64,000 nt of DNA from Pelagibius sp. (lineage in GTDB: Bacteria; Pseudomonadota; Alphaproteobacteria; Kiloniellales; Kiloniellaceae): the NCBI RefSeq assembly GCF_028289705.1, contig NZ_JANQOI010000189.1:34452-98451 (forward strand), written 5' to 3'. A program made the position numbers and the translations under genes. Within the stretch, counting starts at the first letter, position 1. Every line of letters begins with the position of its first letter. This document shows positions 38,335-48,763 of the stretch, piece after piece. The notes below the pieces were generated by a model, which ran no database searches, was not told the origin of the DNA, and saw only the letters and a list, made by a program, of their open reading frames with translations.

Positions 38335-39320
38335 TGTGCGGCCTGCCCCTCTGCCAGACGCTCGGCCATGAGATTGCGGTTGAGGGTATCGAGACAGGCC
38401 ATGCGGACCGCCACGCCCATCTCCACCTGTTCACGAATGACCGAGCGGTTGATGTCGTCTGCCAGATCGCTGTCGATCTCGACGCCGCGGTTCATGGGGC
38501 CCGGGTGCATGATCAGGGCGTTGGGCTTCGCCGCCTGCAGCTTGTCCTGGTCGAGCCCGAAGAAACGGTAGTACTCCCGCGTCGAGGGCACGTAGCTGCC
38601 TTGCATGCGTTCGGTCTGCAGGCGCAGCATCATCACGATGTCGCAACCCTCCAGGCCCTTGCGCATGTCGTGAAAGGTCTCAACGCCCATGCGCTCCACC
38701 TTGCTGGGCATCAGCGTGGGCGGCGCGATCAGGCGGACCCGGGCGCCGAGGGTCGTCAGGAGATGAATGTTGGAGCGCGCCACGCGGCTGTGGGTGATGT
38801 CGCCGCAGATCGCCACCTGAAGCCCCTCCAGCCGGCCCAGGCGCCGGCGGATGGTCATGGCGTCGAGCAGGGCCTGGGTGGGGTGTTCGTGGCTGCCGTC
38901 GCCGCCGTTGATCACCGCGCAGTTGACCTTCTCCGAGAGCAGTTGCACAGCACCGGAATCGGGATGGCGGACCACCAGGACGTCCGGGTGCATGGCATTG
39001 AGGGTCATCGCGGTGTCGATCAGCGTTTCGCCCTTTTTGATCGACGACCAGGCGATGGACATGTTGATGACGTCGGCGCCGAGTCGCTTCGCAGCTAACT
39101 CGAAAGACGTCCGCGTACGTGTTGAATTTTCAAAGAAAAGATTGATCACCGTGCGCCCGAACAGAAGGTCTCTCTTCTTATCGGTCGCGCGGTTGACATC
39201 GACGTAGCTGTCGGAGAGGTCGAGCAGAAAGAGAATTTCCGGTGCCGTCAGCCCCTCTATTCCAAGGAGATGGCGGTGATGATAGCCGCCAGTGGCGGTC
39301 GCTCTCTGCGCCGAAGTCAT
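38331..39320 (-). CDS. pyrB: Aspartate carbamoyltransferase catalytic chain
   Basis: Second step of pyrimidine synthesis. From ATG 39320 the product has 329 residues with the carbamoyl-phosphate motif [13 protein letters not shown] near 67-79, [16 protein letters not shown] and the aspartate loop LRLQTERM. No regulatory pyrI is next to it; its partner is the PyrC-like protein just behind. The frame stays open 23 codons upstream, but the conserved start and [11 protein letters not shown] fit the ATG at 39320. Confidence 0.96.
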   Translation of the reverse strand: MTSAQRATATGGYHHRHLLGIEGLTAPEILFLLDLSDSYVDVNRATDKKRDLLFGRTVINLFFENSTRTRTSFELAAKRLGADVINMSIAWSSIKKGETLIDTAMTLNAMHPDVLVVRHPDSGAVQLLSEKVNCAVINGGDGSHEHPTQALLDAMTIRRRLGRLEGLQVAICGDITHSRVARSNIHLLTTLGARVRLIAPPTLMPSKVERMGVETFHDMRKGLEGCDIVMMLRLQTERMQGSYVPSTREYYRFFGLDQDKLQAAKPNALIMHPGPMNRGVEIDSDLADDINRSVIREQVEMGVAVRMACLDTLNRNLMAERLAEGQAAQ

Positions 39321-39401
39321 TAAAGCCGTGTTATTGCACCGCCCCGGCCCTTGGGCAAGCGGCTGTCCAAAGATATTGCCGACGGCCACGCCTCGCCCCG
39401 G

Positions 39402-40619
39402 TCAAATGACGCCTTTTCCGCGCAATCGGGCACATTCCTCAGGGCCGATATCGAGCAGTTCCCGGAGCACGGAATCGCTGTCCTGGCCACTGCGCGGCGG
39501 CGCGACTCGGTATTCCACCGGTGTCTCCGAGAACTTGATCGGATTACCGATCAGATCGACCTGGCCGTCCCGGCTGCCGGGGTAGGGCATGGAGATCTTC
39601 ATCTCGCGGGCCTTGATCTGCGGGTCCTCAAAGACCTGCGCCAGATTGTTGACCGCCCCTGCCGGCACAGCGAGGTCGGCGAGCCCGTCGACCCACTCCG
39701 TCTGGGTCTTGCGCGCCGTCACCTCCGGCAGCAGGGCATAGAGCTCCGCACGGTTGCGGACGCGGTTGGCGTTGGTGGTGAAGCGCGGATCCTCCGCCAG
39801 TTCGGGGCAGCCGGCAAAGTTGCAGAAGCGCTGGAACTGCGCGTCGTTGCCGACTGCCAGGATGAAGTAGCCGTCCGCGCAGGGCAGGACCTTGTAGGGG
39901 ACGATGTTCGGGTGCTCGTTGCCCTGGCGTTTGGGGATCTCGCCCGAGGTCAGGTGATTGAGGCCCTCATAGGTCAGCCAGGCGACCTGGCTGTCGAGAA
40001 GCCCGAGGTCGATGTGCTGGCCCAGACCGGTCATGCCGCGGTAGTGGAGGGCCGCCAGGATTGCCGTCGAGGCATACATGCCGCACATGATGTCGGCGAT
40101 GCCGACTCCCACCTTGATGGGCTCGCCTTCCGGTTCGCCGGTGAGGCTCATGATTCCGCCCATGCCCTGGGCGAGGTAGTCGTAGCCGGCCCGCGGCGCA
40201 TAGGGGCCGGTCTGCCCGAAGCCGGTGATCGAGCAGTAGATGAGACCCGGGAACTGGGCCTTCAGGTCGTCGTAGCCGAGACCGTACTTCGCGAGACTGC
40301 CGACCTTGAAGTTCTCCACCAGAATGTCGCAGAAGCCGATCAAGCGCTTTGCCAGGGCCTGCCCCTCGGGCTTGGAAATGTCCAGGGCGAGGGAGCGCTT
40401 GTTGCGGTTGGAGGAGAGGAAATAGGCGCTTTCCGTGGTGTCCTCACCGTTCGGGTCTTGGACGAAGGGCGGCCCCCATTTGCGGGTATCGTCGCCCTGG
40501 CCGGGCCGCTCAATCTTGATGACATCGGCGCCCAGGTCGCCGAGGAGCTGGGTACAGGTCGGGCCGGCCAGGATGCGGGTCAGGTCGAAGACCCGCAGTC
40601 CGGTAAGGGGTGCGGTCAT
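39402..40619 (-). CDS. CaiB/BaiF (family III) CoA transferase
   Basis: Moves CoA between carboxylic acids. The 405-residue product begins MTAPLTGLRVFDLTRILAGP and has the family blocks LGADVIKIERPGQGDDTR, NRNKRSLALD and the likely catalytic Asp176 in VGVGIADIMCGMYA. The substrate cannot be told from sequence alone; succinyl-CoA or formyl-CoA type chemistry is common. It lies between pyrB and ruvX, 81 bases ahead of pyrB. Confidence 0.92.
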   Translation of the reverse strand: MTAPLTGLRVFDLTRILAGPTCTQLLGDLGADVIKIERPGQGDDTRKWGPPFVQDPNGEDTTESAYFLSSNRNKRSLALDISKPEGQALAKRLIGFCDILVENFKVGSLAKYGLGYDDLKAQFPGLIYCSITGFGQTGPYAPRAGYDYLAQGMGGIMSLTGEPEGEPIKVGVGIADIMCGMYASTAILAALHYRGMTGLGQHIDLGLLDSQVAWLTYEGLNHLTSGEIPKRQGNEHPNIVPYKVLPCADGYFILAVGNDAQFQRFCNFAGCPELAEDPRFTTNANRVRNRAELYALLPEVTARKTQTEWVDGLADLAVPAGAVNNLAQVFEDPQIKAREMKISMPYPGSRDGQVDLIGNPIKFSETPVEYRVAPPRSGQDSDSVLRELLDIGPEECARLRGKGVI

Positions 40620-40682
40620 CAGGCAATGGTCCTTGGCGGGCAGAAGCGAAGGTCTGTGTTGTGCCGCCCGCTTCGGCCGGGG

Positions 40683-41198
40683 TCAAGAACTGGCGTCGTT
40701 CTCTTCCGATTCATCGCTGGCCCGGGCGCCGGCGGCGAGAGCATCGAGGGCGCCCTGCAGGATGTAGGCCGCGGCCATCTTGTCCACGACCTCGGCCCGG
40801 CGCTTGCGGGTCATGTCGGCTTCGTCGATCAGCAGCCGCTCGACCGCTGCCGTGGACAGGCGCTCGTCCCAGAACACCACCGGCTGGGTGAAGCCGGCCT
40901 TCTCGGCGAGGTTCCGCGCGAACTGGCGGACGGACTGGCAGCGCGGCCCCTCGCTGCCGTCCATGTTCACCGGCAGGCCGATGACCAGCCCGCCCACGTT
41001 CCTCTGCCGGCAGATCTCTGCGAGGTGGGCGGCGTCCTCGGTGAACTTGCCGCGCCGGATCGTCTCCAGCGGGGAGGCGACGGCAAGGGCGGAGTCGGAG
41101 ACCGCCAGACCCAGGGTCTTGCTGCCCGGGTCGATTCCCAAAAGGCGCTGACCGCGCGCCAAATGGCTCCGCATGTTCGAGAGTGCGACCTCAGCCAT
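40683..41198 (-). CDS. ruvX: Holliday junction resolvase-like RuvX (YqgF)
   Basis: RNase H-fold nuclease; family members process 16S rRNA 5-prime ends or junctions. The 171-residue product has GIDPGSKTLGLAVSD (first Asp), GLPVNMDGSEG and FWDERLST (Glu), then the final Asp in VVDKMAAAYIL. The C-terminal ten residues are acidic and not conserved. It faces away from gatC. Confidence 0.95.
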   Translation of the reverse strand: MAEVALSNMRSHLARGQRLLGIDPGSKTLGLAVSDSALAVASPLETIRRGKFTEDAAHLAEICRQRNVGGLVIGLPVNMDGSEGPRCQSVRQFARNLAEKAGFTQPVVFWDERLSTAAVERLLIDEADMTRKRRAEVVDKMAAAYILQGALDALAAGARASDESEENDASS

Positions 41199-41389
41199 CG
41201 CGCCGTTATAGGGAGAGCCGGAGAGGCCGGCAAGGTGCGGCAGCGGGCGCCGGCTCGTTCTTGCAGGCCAATGGGCCGGGTGCTAGTTTCCGGCGGTTTT
41301 CAATGCCCCAGATCCCCAGTTTCGCTGCGCCGCGGTGCTTCGGTGTGGCGGCTCGAGACGGGGCCTTCCGAAACGAGGATTGCTGGCCG

Positions 41390-41677
41390 ATGTCGGTCGA
41401 CAAAGACACCGTCGCGAAAATCGCGAGATTGGCGCGCATTCGCGTCGAAGACTCCCAGAGCGAGGCATTGGCCGGGGAACTGTCCAATATTCTGGGCTGG
41501 ATCGAGCAGCTCTCGGAACTGGACACCGAGGGGGTCGAACCCATGACCTCGGTGGTTTCCATGAAGCTGCCGCTGCGCGACGACGCCGTCACCGATGGCG
41601 GATATCCGGAAGAGGTGACGGCAAACGCCCCCGAGGCCGCCCACGGGTTCTACGCCGTCCCGAAGGTGGTCGAGTGA
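41390..41677 (+). CDS. gatC: Asp/Glu-tRNA amidotransferase subunit C
   Basis: Small bridging subunit of GatCAB, which amidates mischarged tRNA. The 95-residue product starts [17 protein letters not shown] and has the family signature [22 protein letters not shown]. Its stop overlaps the gatA start in TGATG. The gap upstream, shared with ruvX, is 191 bases. Confidence 0.96.
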   Translation: MSVDKDTVAKIARLARIRVEDSQSEALAGELSNILGWIEQLSELDTEGVEPMTSVVSMKLPLRDDAVTDGGYPEEVTANAPEAAHGFYAVPKVVE

Positions 41678-43152
41678 TGGCGGCGCTGGCCGATCTGACC
41701 ATCGCTGGCGCCCGGGGCCTCCTGGGCAAGGGCGAGGTTTCCGCCAAGGAACTCACGGAAGCCCACATCACGGCCGTCGAGGCGGCCCGGCCCCTGAACG
41801 CCTTCATCACGGAGACGCCGGAGAAGGCGCTGGAGATGGCCGAGGCCTCGGACAAGCGCCGCGCCGCCGGCGAGGCCGGCCTGCTGGAGGGCCTGCCCAT
41901 CGGCATGAAGGATCTCTTCTGCACCGAGGGGGTGCTGACCACCGCAGGCTCCCATATCCTCGACGGCTTCCATCCGACCTACGAGTCGACCGTCAGCCGG
42001 AATCTCTGGGATGCGGGGGCCGTGCTGCTGGGCAAGACCAACCTGGACGAGTTCGCCATGGGCTCCTCCAACATGACCAGCCACTACGGCGGCGTGGAGA
42101 ACCCCTGGCGCAAGTCCGGCGACAACCGGCCGCTGGTGCCCGGCGGTTCCTCCGGCGGTTCCGCCTCCGCCGTGGCGGCGCGCTGTGCCCTGGGAGCGAC
42201 GGGAACCGACACCGGCGGATCGATCCGCCAGCCGGCGGCCTTCTGTGGCATCGTCGGCATGAAGCCGACCTACGGGCGCTGCTCGCGTTGGGGGATCGTC
42301 GCTTTCGCGTCGTCCCTCGATCAGGCCGGGCCGATGACCCGGACGGTCCGGGACTCGGCGATCATGCTGCGCGCCATGGCGAGCTACGACCCCAAGGACT
42401 CGACCTCGGTCGACCGGCCGGTGCCGGACTACGAAGCGGCAATCACCGGCGACATCCGGGGCATGAAGATCGGCATCCCCAAGGAGTACCGCATCGACGC
42501 CATGCCCGAGGAGATCGACGCGCTCTGGCAGCAGGGCATCCAATGGCTGGAGGCGGCGGGGGCCGAGACGGTGGAGATCTCCCTGCCGCACACTCATTAC
42601 GCCCTGCCGACCTATTACATCGTCGCGCCGGCGGAAGCTTCCTCGAATCTCGCGCGCTACGACGGGGTGCGTTACGGCCTGCGCGAACCGGGGGAGAGCC
42701 TGGACGAGATGTACGAGGCGACCCGCGGCAAGGGCTTCGGCGCCGAGGTGAAGCGCCGGGTGCTGATCGGCACCTATGTGCTTTCTGCGGGCTACTACGA
42801 TGCCTACTACAACAAGGCCCGCAAGGTGCGCAGTCTGATCGCGCGGGATTTCGCCAAGGCCTACGAGACCGTCGATGCCATTCTCGCGCCGACGGCCCCG
42901 TCGCCGGCCTTTGGCATGGGTGACAAGATGGACGACCCCATCGCCATGTATCTGAACGACGTCTTCACGGTGCCCGCCTCGCTGGCGGGGCTGCCGGGCA
43001 TCTCGGTGCCGGCAGGCCTGTCCCAGGACGGCCTGCCGCTGGGCCTGCAGATCCTGGGCAGGGCTTTCGATGAGGAGACGGTCTACAGGGTGGCCGGCGT
43101 GCTGGAAGAGGCGGCGGCCTTCGAGGCCAAGCCGACCTTTTTGGCGGCGTGA
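41677..43152 (+). CDS. gatA: Asp/Glu-tRNA amidotransferase subunit A
   Basis: Amidase subunit that frees ammonia from glutamine. The 491-residue product contains the amidase signature: Lys in [12 protein letters not shown] near residue 79, and the Ser-rich block [20 protein letters not shown] near residues 153-172, followed by [12 protein letters not shown] with the nucleophile. Lies between gatC and gatB in one operon. Confidence 0.97.
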   Translation: MAALADLTIAGARGLLGKGEVSAKELTEAHITAVEAARPLNAFITETPEKALEMAEASDKRRAAGEAGLLEGLPIGMKDLFCTEGVLTTAGSHILDGFHPTYESTVSRNLWDAGAVLLGKTNLDEFAMGSSNMTSHYGGVENPWRKSGDNRPLVPGGSSGGSASAVAARCALGATGTDTGGSIRQPAAFCGIVGMKPTYGRCSRWGIVAFASSLDQAGPMTRTVRDSAIMLRAMASYDPKDSTSVDRPVPDYEAAITGDIRGMKIGIPKEYRIDAMPEEIDALWQQGIQWLEAAGAETVEISLPHTHYALPTYYIVAPAEASSNLARYDGVRYGLREPGESLDEMYEATRGKGFGAEVKRRVLIGTYVLSAGYYDAYYNKARKVRSLIARDFAKAYETVDAILAPTAPSPAFGMGDKMDDPIAMYLNDVFTVPASLAGLPGISVPAGLSQDGLPLGLQILGRAFDEETVYRVAGVLEEAAAFEAKPTFLAA

Positions 43153-43194
43153 CGGATCGAGCGGGCTCTTGAACTCGCGAGGCGGAGAGCGGAG

Positions 43195-44643
43195 ATGGCA
43201 TTGATTGAAGGCAAGACAGGCGCGTGGGAGATGGTCATCGGGCTGGAGGTGCATGCCCAGGTGATCTCCAAGGCCAAGCTGTTCTCCGGCGCTTCGACCG
43301 CCTTCGGGGCGGAGCCCAACAGCCAGGTCTCCCTGGTCGACGCGGCTATGCCCGGCATGCTGCCGGTCCTGAACAGGCACTCGGTGGAGCAGGCGGTGCG
43401 CACCGGCCTGGGGCTCAATGCCAAGATCAACCTGACCTCGGTCTTCGAGCGCAAGAACTACTTCTACGCCGACCTGCCCCAGGGCTATCAGATCTCCCAG
43501 TACCTCCACCCCATCGTGGGGGAGGGCACGATCATCCTCGACCTGGAGGACGGCGAGACGCGGGAGGTGGGGATCGAGCGCCTGCATCTGGAACAGGACG
43601 CCGGCAAGTCGATCCACGACCAGCATCCGAGCCAGTCCTACATCGATCTCAACCGCTCCGGCGTGACCCTGATGGAGATCGTCTCCAAGCCGGACATGCG
43701 CTCGGCGGAGGAGGCGGGGGCTTATCTGCGCAAGCTGCGCACCATCCTGCGTTATCTGGGAACCTGTGACGGCAACATGGACGAGGGCTCCATGCGGGCC
43801 GACGTGAACCTCTCGATGCGGCGGCCCGGCGAGCCTTTCGGCACGCGTACCGAGACCAAGAACGTGAACTCCATACGCTTTGTCCAACAGGCCATCGAAG
43901 CCGAGGCCCGGCGCCAGGTCGAGGTCTTGGAGGAAGGCGGCGAGATCGTCCAGGAAACCCGCCTCTTCGACGGGATGACCGGCAAGTCGCGGTCCATGCG
44001 CTCCAAGGAAGAGGCCCACGACTACCGCTATTTCCCCGATCCCGATCTGCTGCCGCTGGAACTCGATCCGGCGTGGATCGAGGAAATCAAGGCAAGCCTG
44101 CCGGAACTGCCGGACGCCAAGAAATCGCGCTTCATGAGCGGCTTCGGCCTGCCGGCCTATGACGCCGGGGTATTGGTGGCCGACCGTGAGATCGCCGCGT
44201 TTTTCGAGACCGTGGCCGAAGGTCGCGATCCCAAGCTGGCCGCCAACTGGGTGACCGGTGAGTTCTTCGGGGCGCTGAACAAGAGCGGCATCGAACTGGC
44301 CGACACGCCGGTCGATGCCAAGAAACTGGGCGGTCTGCTCGACCTCATTGCCGACGGCACGATTTCCGGGCGTATCGCCAAGGAGGTCTTCGAGGCTATG
44401 TGGGAAAGCGGCGAGGATGCGTCGGCCATCGTCGAGGCCAAAGGCCTGAAGCAGATCTCCGACAGCTCGGAGATCGAGGGGCTGGTGGACGACATCATCG
44501 CCAACAACCCCAAGCAGGTCGAGCAGTTCAAGGGCGGCAACGAGAAGGTGCTCGGCTGGTTCGTCGGCCAGGTGATGAAGGCGACCCAGGGCAAGGCCAA
44601 CCCCGGACTGGTGAACCAGGTGCTGCGCCAGAAGCTGGGCTAG
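43195..44643 (+). CDS. gatB: Asp/Glu-tRNA amidotransferase subunit B
   Basis: Kinase and tRNA-binding subunit of GatCAB. The 482-residue product has the PET112-type blocks [10 protein letters not shown], the signature [20 protein letters not shown], and the C-terminal YqeY-like tail. Order gatC-gatA-gatB with 42 bases between gatA and gatB. Its stop overlaps the stop of the convergent DUF2336 gene by four bases. Confidence 0.97.
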   Translation: MALIEGKTGAWEMVIGLEVHAQVISKAKLFSGASTAFGAEPNSQVSLVDAAMPGMLPVLNRHSVEQAVRTGLGLNAKINLTSVFERKNYFYADLPQGYQISQYLHPIVGEGTIILDLEDGETREVGIERLHLEQDAGKSIHDQHPSQSYIDLNRSGVTLMEIVSKPDMRSAEEAGAYLRKLRTILRYLGTCDGNMDEGSMRADVNLSMRRPGEPFGTRTETKNVNSIRFVQQAIEAEARRQVEVLEEGGEIVQETRLFDGMTGKSRSMRSKEEAHDYRYFPDPDLLPLELDPAWIEEIKASLPELPDAKKSRFMSGFGLPAYDAGVLVADREIAAFFETVAEGRDPKLAANWVTGEFFGALNKSGIELADTPVDAKKLGGLLDLIADGTISGRIAKEVFEAMWESGEDASAIVEAKGLKQISDSSEIEGLVDDIIANNPKQVEQFKGGNEKVLGWFVGQVMKATQGKANPGLVNQVLRQKLG

Positions 44644-45779
44644 GCTTCCGCTTCCAGGCTTCCGAGTTGGTAGAGGACGCTTTCGAGGGTGTCCGGGCTG
44701 AGCCGGTCGTAGACATGGACCAGCCGCTGGATAATGCGCTTCTCATCCGCCTTTTCCCAGCCGATCGCCCTTTGGCAGCGGACATCGAAGACAACGTCGA
44801 GGGCGATCCTGAAAGCATCCGTCAGATGAGCCGGGATGCGGGAGCGCTCGATCAGGCTGTGAAAGTCGGTTGACTGGGTATCGGCCAGGGCGGCGCGGGT
44901 CTTGGCCGAGGGGAAGCGGGCCAGGGTGGCGATACAGATCGCAAAGAGATCCAGCCTGCCGACGCAGAGCGTGCGCAGAAGCAATGTCGGTGTCAGGGCA
45001 CCTTTGAGACAGAGCCTCATGGCGGCAGCCTCGATCTCGTAGTTGGACGTCGCCGTCTCCAACGACTGGACCAGGGCCCGTTCCCGCCCGTGAGAGATCA
45101 TCTTGCCGACCAGGACCTCCGGCAGGGCGTGCTTTTCGATCAGGCGCTTCTGAAGATCTTCAGAAACCAGGTTTACAAGCTGCTCCTTGACCGCAATGGG
45201 CAAAGTCGGTCGGTCGACAAGCAGCGCCTGCACCTCCGGTTCCCCACCGAAGACATCGACGACGGTCTGAAAGGAATCGTCGGAGATCCGGGCGCCATCG
45301 TTGGCGAGTAGCGTGTCGACCACGGCCTTCTTGCCGGTACTCACCAGCGCGCCGGACACCAGCTCGCTGACCGTCGAGCGCTGAGCGATGGCTTGCTGCT
45401 TCACCGTATTGCCGTCTCCGATGATGGAGACCAGATCCTCGTCGGTCAGCACGATCGAGTACTTGAGGATGGGCACGGCCACCGCTTCAATGTCGTCGGC
45501 CAGCATGCGGGCAATACTGTGGGGTAGGAAGGGGCAGCCCTTGATGTGCTCCACCAATGACAGACGCACTTCGACCTCGGCATCGCAGGCCAGCCGCCGG
45601 AAGGTCTGGATCGCGGCGAGCCGCTCGTCCTCCGACAGGCGCCCGTGGGCGAAGGCATCGCCGAGGCGGGCCGCCGTTCTTTTGTCCTGCTCGGCGGACC
45701 GGCCCGAGTCCGACCTGGTGCGATCTTTGGCATCCGAACTCGTGGGGTTATCCCGCGTTAAAGTCGGAGGCTGCGTCAT
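44640..45779 (-). CDS. DUF2336 domain protein
   Basis: From ATG 45779 the product has 379 residues, almost all helical, with leucine-rich repeated helices like those of HEAT proteins ([39 protein letters not shown]). This is the DUF2336 pattern known only in alphaproteobacteria; function is not established. ATG at 45779 has GGAG six bases ahead; ATG 45791 and TTG 45806 are alternatives. A perfect TTAA-N7-TTAA element lies about 100 bases upstream. Confidence 0.85.
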   Translation of the reverse strand: MTQPPTLTRDNPTSSDAKDRTRSDSGRSAEQDKRTAARLGDAFAHGRLSEDERLAAIQTFRRLACDAEVEVRLSLVEHIKGCPFLPHSIARMLADDIEAVAVPILKYSIVLTDEDLVSIIGDGNTVKQQAIAQRSTVSELVSGALVSTGKKAVVDTLLANDGARISDDSFQTVVDVFGGEPEVQALLVDRPTLPIAVKEQLVNLVSEDLQKRLIEKHALPEVLVGKMISHGRERALVQSLETATSNYEIEAAAMRLCLKGALTPTLLLRTLCVGRLDLFAICIATLARFPSAKTRAALADTQSTDFHSLIERSRIPAHLTDAFRIALDVVFDVRCQRAIGWEKADEKRIIQRLVHVYDRLSPDTLESVLYQLGSLEAEA

Positions 45780-45839
45780 CGACTGCTCCATCTGGTGGTC
45801 AATCAATTGTGATCAGCGTACACGAAAAGATAGTAATAA

Positions 45840-45871
45840 TCAAATATTAACGTATAAAAATTCAAATATTA
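45840..45871. repeat. Direct repeat TCAAATATTA in AT-rich leader
   Basis: TCAAATATTA at 45840-45849 and again at 45862-45871, 22 bases apart (two helical turns), in a strongly AT-rich stretch of the 268-base (or 295-base) gap between the DUF2336 and cupin genes. Spacing suits a regulator bound on one face. Confidence 0.6.
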
Positions 45872-45872
45872 T

Positions 45873-45887
45873 TTAAGCTCTATTTAA
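45873..45887. promoter_or_regulatory. CtrA-type binding site TTAA-N7-TTAA
   Basis: TTAA GCTCTAT TTAA is an exact match to the CtrA full-site consensus (TTAA, seven bases, TTAA). It lies about 94-108 bases upstream of the DUF2336 start, beside the direct repeat. DivK and PleD in this window show that the CtrA circuit is likely present. Binding is inferred. Confidence 0.55.
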
Positions 45888-46074
45888 AAGAAATTTATCT
45901 CGTATTTTATCGAATTTGAAGTTTTCAAAGTAACTGACCGCAAGACAATAGGTAGAGATTTCCCCGCAAACGTGAGGTTCAGGGATGTGCAGGACTGGGC
46001 CGCAGGTTCCCGGAGCGCTATCTGTGGATTGAAGAGGGCGCGCAGGTCTTGCCTTGGCTTGCAGGCGCCGCTGA

Positions 46075-46764
46075 TCAGTGGGATTTGTCGCCCAGATGGT
46101 TGCGCTTCAGGTAAAGGGTTGTCTCGGTCGTCGCTGTGAAACTCCGGTCCAGGCCCTTGGGTTCACGCAACCACGCACCGGCGTTCAGACGGTCCGCATG
46201 CGATTTGAGGCAGCCGGAGACAACGAAGACCTCGAGGCCCCGCGGTGCGGCTTCGGGAGTCGTCAAGGCTGCCGGCAGGTCCGCACCGGCAGCAATGCGC
46301 AGGAGCGCGATATCTTCGGGAAACCGCTCGTCTTCGTAGAGCGGCAGTCGCTCAACGCCGGGCGCGGCGGCCTGCCATTCGGCGGACCGCGTGTCGACGA
46401 CCACATGTTCCCGGCCGGTGCCGGCAAACTGGCAAAGTTTGACGAAGAGCACGCAGCCCTCCGCGGAGAAGGGGGCGTGACGGAACCCAGGCGGGTTCAA
46501 AAGATAGGTCCCTGCAGGGTAATCCCCGTGCTCATCGGAGAAGACGCCCTCCAGCACAAGGATCTCCTCTCCTTGCGGATGATCGTGCGGGTGAAAGGCG
46601 GAGGCCGCATCGTAGCGGACGACAGAGGTGACGCGGCTGAATTCGCCATCCACCAGGTCCAGCCGCTTGCGCCAGACCGTCGGGCTCGGGCTTGCCTGCC
46701 ACTCCATGGAAGCGATGTCCATGGCCGCAGGGCGGCTGAAATCGGCGTTCAGGCTGGTTTGCAT
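46075..46764 (-). CDS. ChrR-type cupin protein without anti-sigma domain
   Basis: The 229-residue product has a cupin fold repeated in two halves. The first half carries FHPHDHPQGEEILVLEGVFSD and PPGFRHAPF, the metal pattern of ChrR cupins, with two His, a Glu and a later His. The second half is weaker (LRIAAGADLPAALTTP). The zinc-finger anti-sigma domain of ChrR is missing and no ECF sigma gene is adjacent. Probable metal-dependent sensor or dioxygenase of unknown target. Confidence 0.75.
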   Translation of the reverse strand: MQTSLNADFSRPAAMDIASMEWQASPSPTVWRKRLDLVDGEFSRVTSVVRYDAASAFHPHDHPQGEEILVLEGVFSDEHGDYPAGTYLLNPPGFRHAPFSAEGCVLFVKLCQFAGTGREHVVVDTRSAEWQAAAPGVERLPLYEDERFPEDIALLRIAAGADLPAALTTPEAAPRGLEVFVVSGCLKSHADRLNAGAWLREPKGLDRSFTATTETTLYLKRNHLGDKSH

Positions 46765-46940
46765 GGCGACCTCGTCATCATCCTACCTCCAGGTAGGGGC
46801 GCTATCGGACCGAGGCAAGGACGAGCTTCCTGCTTGCAATCGCGGCCCTCCGACCGCATTTCTTCCGGATGCGCGGCAGAGGTGCCGTGGCGTGGGGCCT
46901 TCGGCGGGCACTGCGGTTTCATGGGGCAAGGGAGAAGGTC

Positions 46941-47636
46941 ATGGCAATCGAGCTCTATTCCTGGGCAACGCCCAACGGGCACAAGGTGCATATCATGCTG
47001 GAAGAACTGGGGCTCGCCTACAACGTTCATCCCATCAACATCGGCACCGGCGACCAATTCGATCCTGAGTTCCTCAAGATCAGTCCCAATAACAAGATGC
47101 CTGCCATCGTGGACCCCGAGGGGCCGGACGGGGAGCCGATTTCGGTCTTCGAGACCGGGGCCATTCTCATCTACCTCGCCAACAAGCACGGCCGGTTCTT
47201 TCCCGAGAACCCGAGAAGCCGCTATGCCGCCCTGCAATGGCTGATGTGGCAGATGGGAGGGCTCGGGCCCTTTCTGGGGCAGGCGCACCACTTCCGCTCC
47301 TACGCGCCGGAGCGTATCGAATACGCCTACAACCGCTATACCAACGAAGCCAAACGGCTCTACGGCGTGCTCGACAAGCGGCTGGCCGAGGCCCGCTATC
47401 TTGCGGGCGACGACTACTCCATCGCCGACATTGCAGCCTGGCCCTGGACCCGCTATCCGGATCGCCAGGGCGTGGAGCGCGACGACTACCCGAACTTCAA
47501 GCGCTGGTTCGACGAGATCGCCGAACGCTCGGCGGTGCAGCGCGGTGTCGAGGTGCTTACCGATTTGCGTAGCGATGGCTTCGACGACAAGGCGCGCGAA
47601 GTCCTCTTCGGTGCGACCCAATACGCCAGACGATAG
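46941..47636 (+). CDS. Glutathione S-transferase, YfcG/Nu type, copy 1
   Basis: The 231-residue product has the thioredoxin-like N-terminal domain MAIELYSWATPNGHKVHIML, SPNNKMPAIVDPEGPDGEPI and FETGAILIYLA (glutathione Ser/Glu site), then the helical C-terminal domain with WLMWQMGGLGPFLGQAHHF. These mark the YfcG/YghU class, known for disulfide-bond reductase activity. Start at 46941 has GGGAGAAGG upstream. A second related copy follows after 131 bases. Confidence 0.92.
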   Translation: MAIELYSWATPNGHKVHIMLEELGLAYNVHPINIGTGDQFDPEFLKISPNNKMPAIVDPEGPDGEPISVFETGAILIYLANKHGRFFPENPRSRYAALQWLMWQMGGLGPFLGQAHHFRSYAPERIEYAYNRYTNEAKRLYGVLDKRLAEARYLAGDDYSIADIAAWPWTRYPDRQGVERDDYPNFKRWFDEIAERSAVQRGVEVLTDLRSDGFDDKAREVLFGATQYARR

Positions 47637-47767
47637 CCCGACATGCCTCCGATATCCTGGGGCTGAAACCTGGGAAGGCAGAGTGCCCCCCTCTTGCATC
47701 CGAGCCGGCGCACCTGCAGCTTGCCGCCAGCGAATGTCACATCGATTGAGTTTGGGAGAGCCGCGCC

Positions 47768-48388
47768 GTGACCATCGATCTCTATACCTGGAAGACGCCA
47801 AACGGACGGAAGGCGTCCATTGCTTTGGAAGAACTGGGACTCGACTATGCGGTGCATAGCGTCGACATCGGCAAAGACGAGCAGTTCGACCCGGAGTTTC
47901 TCAAGATCAGTCCCAACAACAAGATCCCGGCAATCGTGGATCCCGATGGGCCCGATGGCGAGCCGATCTCCGTCTTTGAGACCGGTGCGATCCTGCTCTA
48001 CCTGGCGGAGAAGACCGGACGCCTGATGCCAGGAGATCCGCGCGGCCATGCGCTCGCCATGCAGTGGCTGATGTGGCAGATGGGCGGCTTCGGCCCCATG
48101 CTCGGACAAGCACATCATTTCCGTCGCTTCGCGCCGGAACAGATCCCCTACGCGGTCGATCGCTATTCGAACGAAGCCAGACGGCTTTATGGGGTGCTGG
48201 ACAATCGATTGGCCGAGGCTGAGTTTCTAGCCGGCGAGTATTCGGTGGCCGATGTCGCCACTTACCCTTGGGCCGCCCGGCATGAATGGCAGGGGATCGC
48301 TCTTGAAGACTTCGGCAACGTCAGGCGCTGGTATGACGCCATCGCGGCGCGCCCGGCTGTTGCGAAAGGGATGACCGTGCCCGCTTAG
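47768..48388 (+). CDS. Glutathione S-transferase, YfcG/Nu type, copy 2
   Basis: The 206-residue product repeats the same domains as its neighbour (MTIDLYTWKTPNGRKASIAL, LKISPNNKIPAIVDPDGPDG, LMWQMGGFGPMLGQAHHF) and clearly arose by tandem duplication, though many positions differ. Its C-terminus is about 25 residues shorter. It starts with GTG at 47768, preceded by GGGAGAG. Both copies keep the TPNG-type active site, so both should bind glutathione. Confidence 0.92.
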   Translation: MTIDLYTWKTPNGRKASIALEELGLDYAVHSVDIGKDEQFDPEFLKISPNNKIPAIVDPDGPDGEPISVFETGAILLYLAEKTGRLMPGDPRGHALAMQWLMWQMGGFGPMLGQAHHFRRFAPEQIPYAVDRYSNEARRLYGVLDNRLAEAEFLAGEYSVADVATYPWAARHEWQGIALEDFGNVRRWYDAIAARPAVAKGMTVPA

Positions 48389-48421
48389 CCGGGAGCGGCG
48401 GCCATCTGCGTCGGTGCTGGT

Positions 48422-48643
48422 TCAGGCCGAAGGCCGGCGGCCCCGGCGGCGTCCTCGCGGACGCAAGGCAATCACCTCTGAAGGGGGCGAGCCCGGACGG
48501 CCGAGAAGCCCTGAAAGCTCATCCTTGCAGCGCTGCAGGTTCAGCAGTTCCCGCGAGTCGTCCCGGTCATAGACCTCGACACAGCTGAGCTTGATCTCAA
48601 CGAGATCGATCAGCGTTTCCAAGGAAGACTTCGATAGTCCCAT
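48422..48643 (-). CDS. Small conserved hypothetical protein
   Basis: The 73-residue product starts MGLSKSSLETLIDLVEIKLS and goes on with CVEVYDRDDSRELLNLQRCK, a helical acidic segment, then ends in a basic tail (RPRGRRRGRR). The helical part looks familiar from other alphaproteobacteria but carries no assigned function. ATG at 48643 follows AGGGGAG seven bases upstream. An 8-bp dyad lies just before it. Confidence 0.65.
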   Translation of the reverse strand: MGLSKSSLETLIDLVEIKLSCVEVYDRDDSRELLNLQRCKDELSGLLGRPGSPPSEVIALRPRGRRRGRRPSA

Positions 48644-48658
48644 AAGGGCTCCCCTGAT

Positions 48659-48697
48659 TGATTTGATTAGACCTAGAGCCAATTTTTAGTCAAATCA
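48659..48697. repeat. Dyad TGATTTGA / TCAAATCA upstream of the small gene
   Basis: TGATTTGA (48659-48666) and TCAAATCA (48690-48697) form an 8-bp inverted repeat around 23 bases. Next to it TTAA-N7-TAAA (48699-48713) is one base from a CtrA site. It lies 16-70 bases before the small hypothetical gene. Confidence 0.45.
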
Positions 48698-48763
48698 GTT
48701 AAGGGCACGTAAAGGATACCCGCCAGACACGGATTAATTTCCGCAGAGAGTAGGACTCTAGGA

